Assembly: GCA_958419975.1 (NCBI GenBank)
Contig: CATZIG010000031.1
Span: 1 to 13,548 of the forward strand
DNA: 13,548 nucleotides
Direction of reading: 5' to 3'
DNA from: an uncultured Collinsella sp.
GTDB lineage: Bacteria > Actinomycetota > Coriobacteriia > Coriobacteriales > Coriobacteriaceae
The notes beneath the pieces are model-generated. The model had not been told where the DNA came from. It did not search any database and worked only from the letters and a program-made list of their open reading frames with translations. Position numbers and translations under genes: made by a program. Shown piece after piece: positions 1 to 6,449 of the stretch (positions within the stretch are counted from its first letter, which is position 1; each line of letters begins with the position of its first letter).

Positions 1-441
1 CAGCGATTTACCTATGACTGCGTTCTCATAAAAGAAGACGACGGTTACTGCGCCAGCTTCCCGCAGATTCCCGGCGCTTTTGCCGATGGCGATACGCGCG
101 AAGAAGCGATTGCCCATGCCACCGAGGCGCTGATGGCGTTTTTGGCCGACGACCTCAACAACGGTTTGACTCCGGCAGGGTACGAACGCTCGGCCGAGGT
201 CGTGGCCCTTTCAGTCGAAATCGACCACGAGGACGCTCGGGAAGCGGCGTGCCGAACATTTAAAGACGCGGCGCTGGACCTCAAAGTCTCCGCTCCGCGG
301 ATTACCGCGCTGGTCAAAGCCGGAAAGCTCGATGTTGAACTCGTCGATGGCCGTCGGATGATAACGATAGACAGCATCGAGCGTTACGCCGCCCAAGAAC
401 GTCACGCCGGAAGACCAAAGAAGTTCGTAGCCGTCCAATAA
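1..441 (+). CDS. HicB-family antitoxin, 5'-truncated by window edge
   Basis: The reading frame is open from base 1 to the TAA at 439-441 (146 codons), so the start lies at or just before the window edge; the ATG at 133 is internal. The first ~50 residues match the HicB antitoxin fold: YDCVLIKEDDGYCASFPQIPG, then DGDTREEAIAHATEAL. This partially degraded RNase H-like domain normally binds and neutralises the HicA mRNA interferase. The C-terminal part (KVSAPRITALVKAGKL, then DGRRMITIDSIERY) looks like a helix-turn-helix of the excisionase/MerR-like class with a short wing, presumably for DNA binding and autoregulation. No hicA lies downstream; if there is a partner it must be upstream, outside the window. 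Family assignment is fairly sure. A working toxin-antitoxin pair is inference, since orphan HicB proteins are common. Confidence 0.8.
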   Translation, partial: QRFTYDCVLIKEDDGYCASFPQIPGAFADGDTREEAIAHATEALMAFLADDLNNGLTPAGYERSAEVVALSVEIDHEDAREAACRTFKDAALDLKVSAPRITALVKAGKLDVELVDGRRMITIDSIERYAAQERHAGRPKKFVAVQ

Positions 442-575
442 CCCCCTCACTTTCACCGACTACTCGAGCCGCTCACCAAACCAACATGCGCTCTGGGCAA
501 ATAGGTTGAACGTTTCGTGCGAGAATGCCCCACAGTAAACAAACTTGCACCAGAGCGTAAGGGGCTGGCATACAC

Positions 576-1319
576 ATGCAGACGGTCTATCGGGTATACG
601 AGGGAGCGCGCGAGCCGCATCGGCTTGCAGTCGAGCGCACGGCCGAGCTACTCGGTCGCGGCGGTTTGGCGCTTATTCCAACCGAGACGGTCTACGGTGT
701 CGCCGTGGCGGTCAATGCCTTCTCGGACGCCGTGCCCCAAGATACAAGCGAATTCCCATCGTGGCCGCGCGATCCGCAGGCCACCGTCAACGGTGCCGCG
801 GTCCCCGCACTCGGTACCGGCTATCGTCGTATCTTTACCCTCAAGCAGCGCGAGCTTACCCAAACGGTTGCCTGGCTGGTCGATGATGCCGAGGCGCTCG
901 ACCGCTATGGCGTGGATATCCCTCATGAGGCCCGCGTGCTCGCCCGACGATGCTGGCCGGGTGCCCTGACTATCGTGGTCAAGGCGGCCCCCTGCGTGCC
1001 GACCTTTATGCGCGCCGCCGACGACACGGTGGCACTTCGCGCTTCGGCCTCGCCCGTGGTGCAAGCGCTCATCCGCGCCTGCGGCAGTCCCCTTGCCTGC
1101 ACCAGCGCCAACACGCACGGCGCGCCCGCGCCGGCAAACTTTGCCGACGTTGAGGACCGCATTCTGGAGGGGGTCGATGTGGCCGTCGACGCGGGCGAGA
1201 CCCCGTGCCGCGACGCTTCGACCATCGTGACGTTTAAGCATGGCGAGCTCCGGATCCTGCGTCAAGGCGCGCTTCCCGCATCAGAGATCGAGCGGGTCCT
1301 GTCCGACCCGATGCAATAG
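576..1319 (+). CDS. L-threonylcarbamoyladenylate synthase, Sua5/YrdC/TsaC family
   Basis: Proteins of this family make threonylcarbamoyl-AMP from threonine, bicarbonate and ATP, the first step of t6A37 modification on ANN-decoding tRNAs in the cytoplasm. The 247-residue product shows the family motifs in order: PTETVYG (35-41), KQR (90-92, the KxR signature), CWPGALT (126-132), the VALR strand (152-155) and SAN (177-179). It is near TsaC size plus an insertion and lacks the separate C-terminal Sua5 domain. About 35 Pro/Ala-rich residues (about 48-83) separate PTETVYG from KQR, more than in E. coli TsaC. The start ATG follows AAGGGG at 559-564. glpK begins 13 bp after the stop, suggesting co-transcription. 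I give no symbol because tsaC, sua5 and ywlC naming differs between lineages. Function is likely; activity with this insertion is unproven. Confidence 0.85.
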   Translation: MQTVYRVYEGAREPHRLAVERTAELLGRGGLALIPTETVYGVAVAVNAFSDAVPQDTSEFPSWPRDPQATVNGAAVPALGTGYRRIFTLKQRELTQTVAWLVDDAEALDRYGVDIPHEARVLARRCWPGALTIVVKAAPCVPTFMRAADDTVALRASASPVVQALIRACGSPLACTSANTHGAPAPANFADVEDRILEGVDVAVDAGETPCRDASTIVTFKHGELRILRQGALPASEIERVLSDPMQ

Positions 1320-1332
1320 AAAGGTGTAAGCG

Positions 1333-2874
1333 ATGTCGTTGAATCTAGGTAGCCTGGGTATGGAAGACGCCTCGTTTAGCTTTGGCGGTTCCTACATCAT
1401 GGCGCTCGACTGCGGCACCACCTCGGTACTCGCGACCATCGTCGACGAGTACGGCTGCATCGTCGCTCAGGCGCGTCGTAGCGTCAAAACCAGCTTCCCG
1501 CGCCCCGGCTGGGTGGAGCAGGATCCCACGGAGGTGCTTGCCAGCCAGATCGGCGTGATGATGGAGGTCCAGTTTAAGAGCGGCATCCATTCCGATCGCA
1601 TCGCCGCCATCGGTATCTCCAACCAGCGCGAGACCACAGTGGTGTGGGACCGCGTGAGCGGCCAGCCTATCTACAACGCCATCGTGTGGCAGTGTCGCCG
1701 CACCGCCATGACAATCGATAAACTGGTCGAGCAGGGCTGCGAGGAGTTGGTGCGTTCCCGCACCGGCCTTACGCTCGACCCGTATTTCTCGGCTTCCAAG
1801 GTGCAGTGGATCCTCGACAACGTCGACGGCGCGCGCGAGAGCGCAGCGGCGGGCGACCTTATGTTTGGCACCATCGACACCTGGCTCATCTACAACCTCA
1901 CCGGCGGCCAAACCTTCGCCACCGACTACACCAATGCCAGCCGCACAGCGCTCTTCAATATTCATACGCTGGACTGGGACGATGACCTGCTGGCGCTCTT
2001 TGACGTTCCACGTTCCATGATGCCCGAGGTTCGCTGGAGCTCCGGTGACTACGGTCACGTCGCGAGCGACATCATGACCAACATGCCGCCCATCATGGGT
2101 GTGGCGGGCGACCAGCAGGCGTCGCTGTTCGGTCACTGCTGCTTCCATCCCGGCCAGACCAAAAACACCTATGGCACGGGCTGCTTTATGCTCATGAATA
2201 CCGGCGACGAGATCGTCGAATCCAAGAATGGCCTGGTCTCCACCATCGGTATCGCTGCGGACGGCAAGGTCAGCTATGCGCTCGAGGGTTCTATTTTTGC
2301 CGCCGGCTCAACGATGAACTGGCTGCGCGACAACATGGGCGTTATCTCCAACGTATCCGAATCGGCACGGCTCGCCTCCTCGATCAGCGACAACGAGGGC
2401 TGCTACTTCGTTCCCGCTTTCGCGGGCTTGGGTGCACCTTGGTGGGACGCGCACGCCCGCGGCATCGTATGCGGTCTGACCGGCGCCTCGACTCGCGCGA
2501 CCATCGTGCGTGCCGCTTGCGAGTCCATGGCCTATCAGAGCTATGACGTGCTGCGTGCCATGGAGCAGGACGTGGGTCTTTCGATCGAGCGCCTGTCCGT
2601 CGATGGCGGCGCCTCGCGCAACGAGTTCATCATGCAGTTCCAGGCAGACTTGCTGGATATCCCCGTGCTGCAATGTGAGTCGGTGGAGACCACGGCGATC
2701 GGTGCCGCGTATTTGGCAGGCCTTGCGGTTGGGTATTGGGAGGATCTGGAGGAGCTGGAGCAAAACGCCCAGATCATCAAGACGTTCCATCCCCATATGT
2801 CTGTTGAGCGTCGCGAGCGCAACCTGGACGGTTGGCACGATGCGGTCAAGCGTTCGCTCAGCACCGCTCAGTAG
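1333..2874 (+). CDS. glpK: Glycerol kinase
   Basis: This FGGY-family kinase phosphorylates glycerol to sn-glycerol 3-phosphate using ATP, feeding glycolysis and lipid synthesis. The 513 residues follow E. coli GlpK almost throughout: QRETT (98-102), NAIVWQCRRT (115-124), DPYFS (149-153), GTIDTWLIY (179-187), DYTNASRTALFN (198-209), AGDQQASLFG from 258, NTYGTGCFMLMNTG and GLGAPWWD. The glycerol-binding Arg99, Glu100, Tyr151 and Asp260 are present. The N-terminus is about 16 residues longer than in E. coli. The start is supported by AAAGG at 1320-1324, 8 nt upstream. Oddities: the first phosphate loop reads DCGTTSVL, not the usual DQGTTSSR, so the Arg17 equivalent is Leu33. The segment before AGDQQ lacks both the HPr-phosphorylated His of low-GC Gram-positives and the GKGGTR-type fructose-bisphosphate site of E. 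coli. No glpF or glpD is adjacent. Confidence 0.95.
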   Translation: MSLNLGSLGMEDASFSFGGSYIMALDCGTTSVLATIVDEYGCIVAQARRSVKTSFPRPGWVEQDPTEVLASQIGVMMEVQFKSGIHSDRIAAIGISNQRETTVVWDRVSGQPIYNAIVWQCRRTAMTIDKLVEQGCEELVRSRTGLTLDPYFSASKVQWILDNVDGARESAAAGDLMFGTIDTWLIYNLTGGQTFATDYTNASRTALFNIHTLDWDDDLLALFDVPRSMMPEVRWSSGDYGHVASDIMTNMPPIMGVAGDQQASLFGHCCFHPGQTKNTYGTGCFMLMNTGDEIVESKNGLVSTIGIAADGKVSYALEGSIFAAGSTMNWLRDNMGVISNVSESARLASSISDNEGCYFVPAFAGLGAPWWDAHARGIVCGLTGASTRATIVRAACESMAYQSYDVLRAMEQDVGLSIERLSVDGGASRNEFIMQFQADLLDIPVLQCESVETTAIGAAYLAGLAVGYWEDLEELEQNAQIIKTFHPHMSVERRERNLDGWHDAVKRSLSTAQ

Positions 2875-2997
2875 GGCTGTGACGGAGCGCTCGATACAAC
2901 AAACCGCTAAACTTATGCATGGCGGGCGGCGGCAACATCGCTGTGCGCCATGTCAGCAAGGTCGTTTTGCGGCCGCAACGAAAGGGGCAATCAACCC

Positions 2998-3645
2998 ATG
3001 ACCGTTACCTACGATGCGTCCCGCGTGACGCTTGTCGACCATCCGCTCGTCCAGCACAAGTTGTCGATCCTGCGCGATAAGTCGACCGGCACCAACCAGT
3101 TCCGCCAGCTCGTGCGCGAACTCGCACTTTTTGACGGCTACGAGGCCATGCGCGACCTGCCCATGGAAGACGTCGAAGTCGAGACCCCCATCACCACCGC
3201 CACGTTTAAGCATCTTGCCGGCAAGAAGCTCGCCATCGTCCCCATTCTGCGTGCAGGTCTTGGCATGGTCGACGGCATCCTCGACCTGGTGCCCTCTGCC
3301 CGCGTGGGCCACATTGGCATGGAGCGCGACGAGGTCACCCACGAACCACATGAGTATTACTGCAAGATGCCCAAGGATATCGACCAGCGTATCTGCCTGG
3401 TCGTCGATCCCATGCTCGCCACGGGCGGTTCTGCCGAGATGGCTATCAGCTATCTGCGCGAGCGCGGTGTCAAGGACATCCGCATGCTGTGCATCGTCGC
3501 GGCCCCCGAGGGCCTCAAGTCGCTGACCGAGAAAGATCCCGATGTGCATATCTATACCTGCGCCATCGACGACCACCTCCACGAGGCCTCCTACATCGTC
3601 CCCGGCCTGGGCGACGCTGGTGACCGTATCTACGGCACGCTGTAG
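2998..3645 (+). CDS. upp: Uracil phosphoribosyltransferase
   Basis: Upp converts uracil and PRPP to UMP in the cytoplasmic pyrimidine salvage pathway. The 215-residue product is of normal family length. It contains the NQFRQLVREL region (33-42), PILRAGLGM (82-90), the PRPP-binding loop DPMLATGGS (137-145) and the C-terminal uracil-binding segment GLGDAGDR (203-210) followed by IYGTL. The ATG at 2998 is chosen over an in-frame ATG at 2950 because GAAAGGGG (2980-2987) sits 10 nt before it and the protein then begins MTVTYDASRV, as Upp proteins do. It lies 123 bp after glpK and upstream of the ATP synthase operon, a neighbourhood also known in Bacillus. The 123 bp before it hold a possible 7-bp hairpin (2918-2924 with 2946-2952) but no convincing promoter. 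Confidence 0.96.
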   Translation: MTVTYDASRVTLVDHPLVQHKLSILRDKSTGTNQFRQLVRELALFDGYEAMRDLPMEDVEVETPITTATFKHLAGKKLAIVPILRAGLGMVDGILDLVPSARVGHIGMERDEVTHEPHEYYCKMPKDIDQRICLVVDPMLATGGSAEMAISYLRERGVKDIRMLCIVAAPEGLKSLTEKDPDVHIYTCAIDDHLHEASYIVPGLGDAGDRIYGTL

Positions 3646-3706
3646 TCGTCGGGCCTTGTCGGCTACGGTCACAAATACGAAGAAATGGTGCGCGCGGGCG
3701 AGTAAA

Positions 3707-3740
3707 AGACGTCCACGCGCACTCCTGTTAACGGACGTTT
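3707..3740 (+). terminator. Possible weak terminator after upp
   Basis: AGACGTCC (3707-3714) can pair with GGACGTTT (3733-3740), 8 bp including one G-U pair, across an 18-nt loop. Only three T residues end the second arm, so it is a weak intrinsic terminator at best. Its position, 61 bp after the upp stop and before the atp promoter, is where a terminator would be expected. Confidence 0.3.
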
Positions 3741-3838
3741 AGCCCAGAGGGGTTCGCGAAAAAACGTATTACCGTACCTGCGGCATAAAGAAGGTCTTAA
3801 GAAAACGAACAGGTGCGTATTAACCGATGCTTTTTCGG

Positions 3839-3866
3839 TTGTACTTTAGCGATTGGCTCGTACAAT
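3839..3866 (+). promoter_or_regulatory. Probable sigma70-type promoter of the ATP synthase operon
   Basis: TTGTAC (3839-3844) and TACAAT (3861-3866) are separated by 16 bp. The -10 box matches the consensus at five of six positions; the -35 keeps only TTG. Transcription would start near 3873, about 55 nt before the GTG of the first operon gene. A small inverted repeat, AACCGA (3822-3827) with TCGGTT (3835-3840), overlaps the -35 box and could be an operator or chance. The surrounding 3741-3870 is noticeably AT-richer than the coding DNA. It is the best promoter-like pair I saw in the window. Confidence 0.6.
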
Positions 3867-3927
3867 AGTCACCAATGTTTGGCGGGAACTGTTCTGTGAA
3901 GCGTTAAAAAGGAAAGTGAGGACGCCA

Positions 3928-4239
3928 GTGTTTCAGGTAGCCGATCTGCTCGCTATCGTTGCAGGCGCCATCGCGGGCGCAATCGCCTTTCTTCCCTTTG
4001 TTTTTACGCTCAAGCCGGTTCTTGACGATAAGCAGAATGCGGACATGCTCAAGGGCATGGTGAGTCTGGCGGTCTCGGCAATCGCCCTGCTCGTTTTTAC
4101 CTTGGTTGTGTTTGTGTTGTTCGGAGAGGCATTTCGCATGTTCCTCCTGGGCGAGGCAATCGGCTTCGTGGCCTTTATGGCCGCCTGCACGGTTCGTGTC
4201 GCCAAGGCGCTGCGAGATCCTCATGAGGTCGAAAGGTAA
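3928..4239 (+). CDS. Small membrane protein in the atpI position of the ATP synthase operon
   Basis: The product is 103 residues with three predicted membrane spans: about 4-28 (VADLLAIVAG...), 43-66 (MVSLAVSAIALLVF...) and 69-93 (MFLLGEAIGFVAFMAA...). It ends in a basic and then acidic tail (RVAKALRDPHEVER). I recognise no diagnostic AtpI motif, so the assignment rests on size, topology and place as first gene of the operon. AtpI/AtpZ-type proteins are thought to help c-ring assembly or Mg2+ supply; that role here is inference. The frame is open back to a TTG at 3853, but that codon lies upstream of the predicted transcription start. The GTG at 3928 has GAGGA (3918-3922) 5 nt before it and starts directly at the first hydrophobic helix. 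atpB follows after 3 nt. Confidence 0.65.
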   Translation: MFQVADLLAIVAGAIAGAIAFLPFVFTLKPVLDDKQNADMLKGMVSLAVSAIALLVFTLVVFVLFGEAFRMFLLGEAIGFVAFMAACTVRVAKALRDPHEVER

Positions 4240-4242
4240 GTC

Positions 4243-5046
4243 GTGGAAATTTTTGAAAAGCTGCCTGATGAGATTAATCATCTGGTCAGCGAGTTCAGCT
4301 CCACCCCCGTCGTGGGCGATCTGAGCTGCGGCATCACGCAGTACTCGTTTTGGCTGATCGTCTCCACGATCGTGCTCCTGATCGTCCTGGCCGTGTTCAA
4401 GAAGAAGCAGACCTTGGTTCCCAAGGGCTTCTTCGTCAACGGTTTCGAGTACATCATCGAGTACGTCGAGAACGATATCGGCAAGGGCGTCGTGGGTGAG
4501 AACTGGAAGAAGCACTTCCCGTTCCTGTGCTCGCTTTTCCTGTTCATCCTGATCAATAACATGATCGGCCTGATTCCGGGAATGAAGCCCGGCACCGGCG
4601 CAATCGGCTCCACCGCCGCGCTCGCCATCTTCGCCTTCGTGTACTTCATCTACTACGGATGCAAGGCTCACGGCGTGATCGGCTACATCAAGAGCCTCGC
4701 CCCGCAGGGCGTGAGCTTCCCGATGAACGTGCTTGTGTGGGTCGTCGAGCTTTTCTCGACCTTCCTGCGCCTCATCACGCTCGCCGTCCGTCTGTTCTGC
4801 AACATGTTCGCAGGACACGTGGTCATGGGCTCGTTCGCCATCATGGCGAGCATGTTCATGCAGCCGCTGCTTCAGCAGGTTTCCGCGGCCCACGCCGTCG
4901 GCGCCCTGCCTTCGCTGGCCTGGCTTGCCATCCTCATCCTGATCTATGCGATCGAGCTTGTGGTCGGCGCCATCCAGGCTTACGTCTTCACGGTCCTTAC
5001 CGCCGTGTACGTCTCCGAGGCAGAGGAGGTCGCGGAGGAGGAGTAG
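4243..5046 (+). CDS. atpB: ATP synthase Fo subunit a
   Basis: Subunit a forms the stator half-channels through which ions reach the c ring in the cytoplasmic membrane. The 267 residues contain about five to six hydrophobic segments and the family signature LAVRLFCNMFAGHVVM (180-195). Arg183 is the essential arginine (E. coli Arg210). The E. coli Glu219/His245 pair appears exchanged as His192 and Glu238, a swap known in other bacteria, and Gln245 matches E. coli Gln252. The N-terminal NHLVSEF and the SFPMNVLVWVVEL segment (158-170) also fit the family. The C-terminus is a short acidic tail (EAEEVAEEE). The start is GTG, with AAAGG at 4232-4236 overlapping the end of the preceding gene, which suggests translational coupling. 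Confidence 0.96.
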   Translation: MEIFEKLPDEINHLVSEFSSTPVVGDLSCGITQYSFWLIVSTIVLLIVLAVFKKKQTLVPKGFFVNGFEYIIEYVENDIGKGVVGENWKKHFPFLCSLFLFILINNMIGLIPGMKPGTGAIGSTAALAIFAFVYFIYYGCKAHGVIGYIKSLAPQGVSFPMNVLVWVVELFSTFLRLITLAVRLFCNMFAGHVVMGSFAIMASMFMQPLLQQVSAAHAVGALPSLAWLAILILIYAIELVVGAIQAYVFTVLTAVYVSEAEEVAEEE

Positions 5047-5134
5047 TCTTCCGTTCGTGCCATAAAGGTAAGGCAATTCGTTAAACCGCCGGCGCCCGTA
5101 CCCATGGAGCCCGGCAGTTATAAAAAGGTTATCC

Positions 5135-5166
5135 TGCGTGAAATAAGACACGCACGACAAAGGAGG
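5135..5166 (+). promoter_or_regulatory. atpE leader: hairpin and strong Shine-Dalgarno site
   Basis: The 124-nt gap between atpB and atpE is the longest inside the operon. Just before atpE, TGCGTG (5135-5140) can pair with CACGCA (5149-5154) across an A-rich 8-nt loop. AAAGGAGG (5159-5166) follows, 4 nt before the GTG start, and is the best ribosome site in the window. A second short pairing, GCCGG (5088-5092) with CCGGC (5111-5115), lies upstream. No U-tract follows either, so neither is a terminator. The arrangement fits high translation of subunit c, needed in many copies per enzyme; that role is inference. Confidence 0.5.
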
Positions 5167-5170
5167 AATC

Positions 5171-5365
5171 GTGGGAGTTATCGGTTACGGTCTCGGTGTT
5201 ATCGGCGCTGGTCTTGCTATCGGCCTGTCTGCTCTGGGTGCTACGGGTGCTATGGCCCGTCAGCCTGAGGTCCAGGGCCGCGTGTTCACCGTCTTCATCA
5301 TGGGCTCCGCCTTCGGCGAGGCTCTGGCTCTGATCGGCTTCGTTGTCGCGCTGATCGTTAAATAG
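5171..5365 (+). CDS. atpE: ATP synthase Fo subunit c
   Basis: Subunit c is the hairpin protein that builds the membrane rotor ring. Helix 1 covers about residues 3-28 with a Gly/Ala pattern (GVIGAGLAIGLSALGATGA), the polar loop is ARQPE (29-33), and helix 2 (about 38-63) carries the ion-binding carboxylate Glu50. The sodium-ligand positions of the Ilyobacter ring are Ile17, Ala51 and Leu52 here, so proton coupling is predicted. At 64 residues it is short: E. coli has 79. About 11 residues are missing before the loop and about 4 after the carboxylate. The GTG start is forced by AAAGGAGG 4 nt upstream and an in-frame TAA at 5144-5146 with no other start between. Confidence 0.95.
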   Translation: MGVIGYGLGVIGAGLAIGLSALGATGAMARQPEVQGRVFTVFIMGSAFGEALALIGFVVALIVK

Positions 5366-5380
5366 CACGGAGCGTCAAGT

Positions 5381-5983
5381 ATGAATCTTTCATCCCAGAA
5401 GAGCGCGATCGCACTCTCCGCGTCCGCGGCCGCGCTGCTCATGCCGGTTTCCGCGTTCGCCGAGGACGGCGCCGCCGGTGCGGACATCCTCATCCCTAAG
5501 ATGGCGGAGTTCATCCCGGCGCTTATCGCCTTCCTGATCATCTGGATCGTGCTGGCCAAGGTCGCCCTGCCGGGCATCATGAAAACCATGGAGGAGCGCG
5601 GCAAGAAGATCGAGGAGAGCCTCGACGAGGCCGAGAAGACCAAGCAGGAGGCTATCGCTAAGCGCGCTGAGTCCGACTCGATCGTCACTGACGCCCGTCG
5701 TCAGGCTGCCGACATCGTTCTCGAGGCCCGTAAGGACGCCGAGTCCGAGCGCGCCCGTATCATCGAGGCTGCTCACAAGGAGGCCGAGGAGATCATCGCC
5801 AAGGCCCATACGACCGTCGAGGACGAGCGCAAGTCCATCTACGCCGGTGCCGCGAGCTCCATCGCCGACCTGTCCGTTGCCGTCGCCACCAAGATCGTGG
5901 GCGAGGCACTCGAGGACGAGGCCGGGCAGAAGAAGCTCATCGAGCGCTACATCCAGGAAGCAGGTAGCCTGAATGCCGACTAG
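5381..5983 (+). CDS. atpF: ATP synthase Fo subunit b with signal-peptide-like N-terminus
   Basis: Subunit b is the peripheral stalk linking subunit a to the F1 head. The 200-residue product has one membrane span (about 44-64, FIPALIAFLIIWIVLAK). A long charged helix rich in Glu, Lys, Ala and Arg (about 68-190) then gives the dimeric coiled coil. It is longer than typical (about 156-180) because of residues 1-27. These read like a Sec signal peptide: Lys7, a hydrophobic Ala/Leu stretch (9-22), and AFA before Glu28 as a type I signal peptidase site. The segment ADILIPKMAEFIP before the span is the usual b-subunit start. The ATG at 5381 has CGGAG (5368-5372) upstream. The gene is 15 bp after atpE and its end overlaps atpH by 11 bp. 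Confidence 0.95.
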   Translation: MNLSSQKSAIALSASAAALLMPVSAFAEDGAAGADILIPKMAEFIPALIAFLIIWIVLAKVALPGIMKTMEERGKKIEESLDEAEKTKQEAIAKRAESDSIVTDARRQAADIVLEARKDAESERARIIEAAHKEAEEIIAKAHTTVEDERKSIYAGAASSIADLSVAVATKIVGEALEDEAGQKKLIERYIQEAGSLNAD

Positions 5984-6449
5984 CCGCTATCAGGACAAGG
6001 TGCTCGAGACCTACGCGCGCTCCCTCATGGAAGCCGCCAAGGCCGAGAACCATGTGTTCGAGGACCTCGAGATGATCGAGCGCCTGGCTTCCGCCAGCCC
6101 CGAGATCATCGCCGTGCTCGACACCATGTCCAAGCGCGACCAGCTCGACCTTCTTCCCAAGGTGGCAGCTGCCTTTAAGTATGTTGCCGAGGAAGACGAG
6201 GATGTAGTGGGCGTGACCGTCACCACGGCGATCCCGCTCGACGACGAGCTGCGTCAAACCATCACTAAGAAATGCGAGCAGGACTTCGGCCGCAAGGTAT
6301 TCCTTATCGAGCAGGTCGACCCGTCTATCGTGGGCGGCCTGGTGCTCGAGGCTCGCGGCGAGCGTCGTGACATTTCCGTCAAGACGCAGCTGCGCATCGC
6401 GCAGGAGACCCTCGCAAACTCTGCTAATTCGTACGGAGGTGAAGCCTAA
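5973..6449 (+). CDS. atpH: ATP synthase F1 subunit delta
   Basis: Subunit delta sits on top of the F1 head and joins it to subunit b. The 158-residue product has the helical N-terminal part beginning RYQDKVLETYARSLMEAA and the C-terminal signature DPSIVGGLVLEARGERRDISVKTQL (two segments of the OSCP/delta family pattern, about 116-140). It is somewhat shorter than the roughly 175-180 residues usual in the family, with the shortfall in the N-terminal bundle. The ATG lies inside the end of atpF, 11 bp before its stop ends, and AGGAAGCAGG (5955-5964) precedes it. Its own TAA shares one base with the atpA ATG (TAATG at 6447-6451), a sign of coupled translation. Confidence 0.94.
   Translation: MPTSRYQDKVLETYARSLMEAAKAENHVFEDLEMIERLASASPEIIAVLDTMSKRDQLDLLPKVAAAFKYVAEEDEDVVGVTVTTAIPLDDELRQTITKKCEQDFGRKVFLIEQVDPSIVGGLVLEARGERRDISVKTQLRIAQETLANSANSYGGEA

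Noticed and set aside
506..540. Promoter starting with TTGAAC (506-511) before the Sua5-type gene
   Set aside because: No acceptable -10 box occurs 16-18 bp downstream; the nearest AT-containing hexamers are at wrong spacing.
1333..2874. A different FGGY sugar kinase instead of glycerol kinase
   Set aside because: The cysteine in DCGTT recalls other FGGY kinases, but QRETT, DPYFS, DYTNASRT and TYGTGCFMLMNTG are glycerol kinase signatures and all are present.
2950..2997. ATG at 2950 as a longer start for upp
   Set aside because: The extra 16 residues are not typical of Upp, and a strong GAAAGGGG site lies inside them, correctly spaced for the ATG at 2998.
3853..3927. TTG at 3853 as start of the atpI-position gene
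   Set aside because: It overlaps the predicted promoter, lies before the likely transcription start, and adds a non-hydrophobic stretch. The GTG at 3928 has a ribosome site and begins at the first membrane helix.
5047..5170. Riboswitch in the atpB-atpE gap
   Set aside because: Only two short stems are visible, and I recognise no known riboswitch core or terminator/anti-terminator pair.
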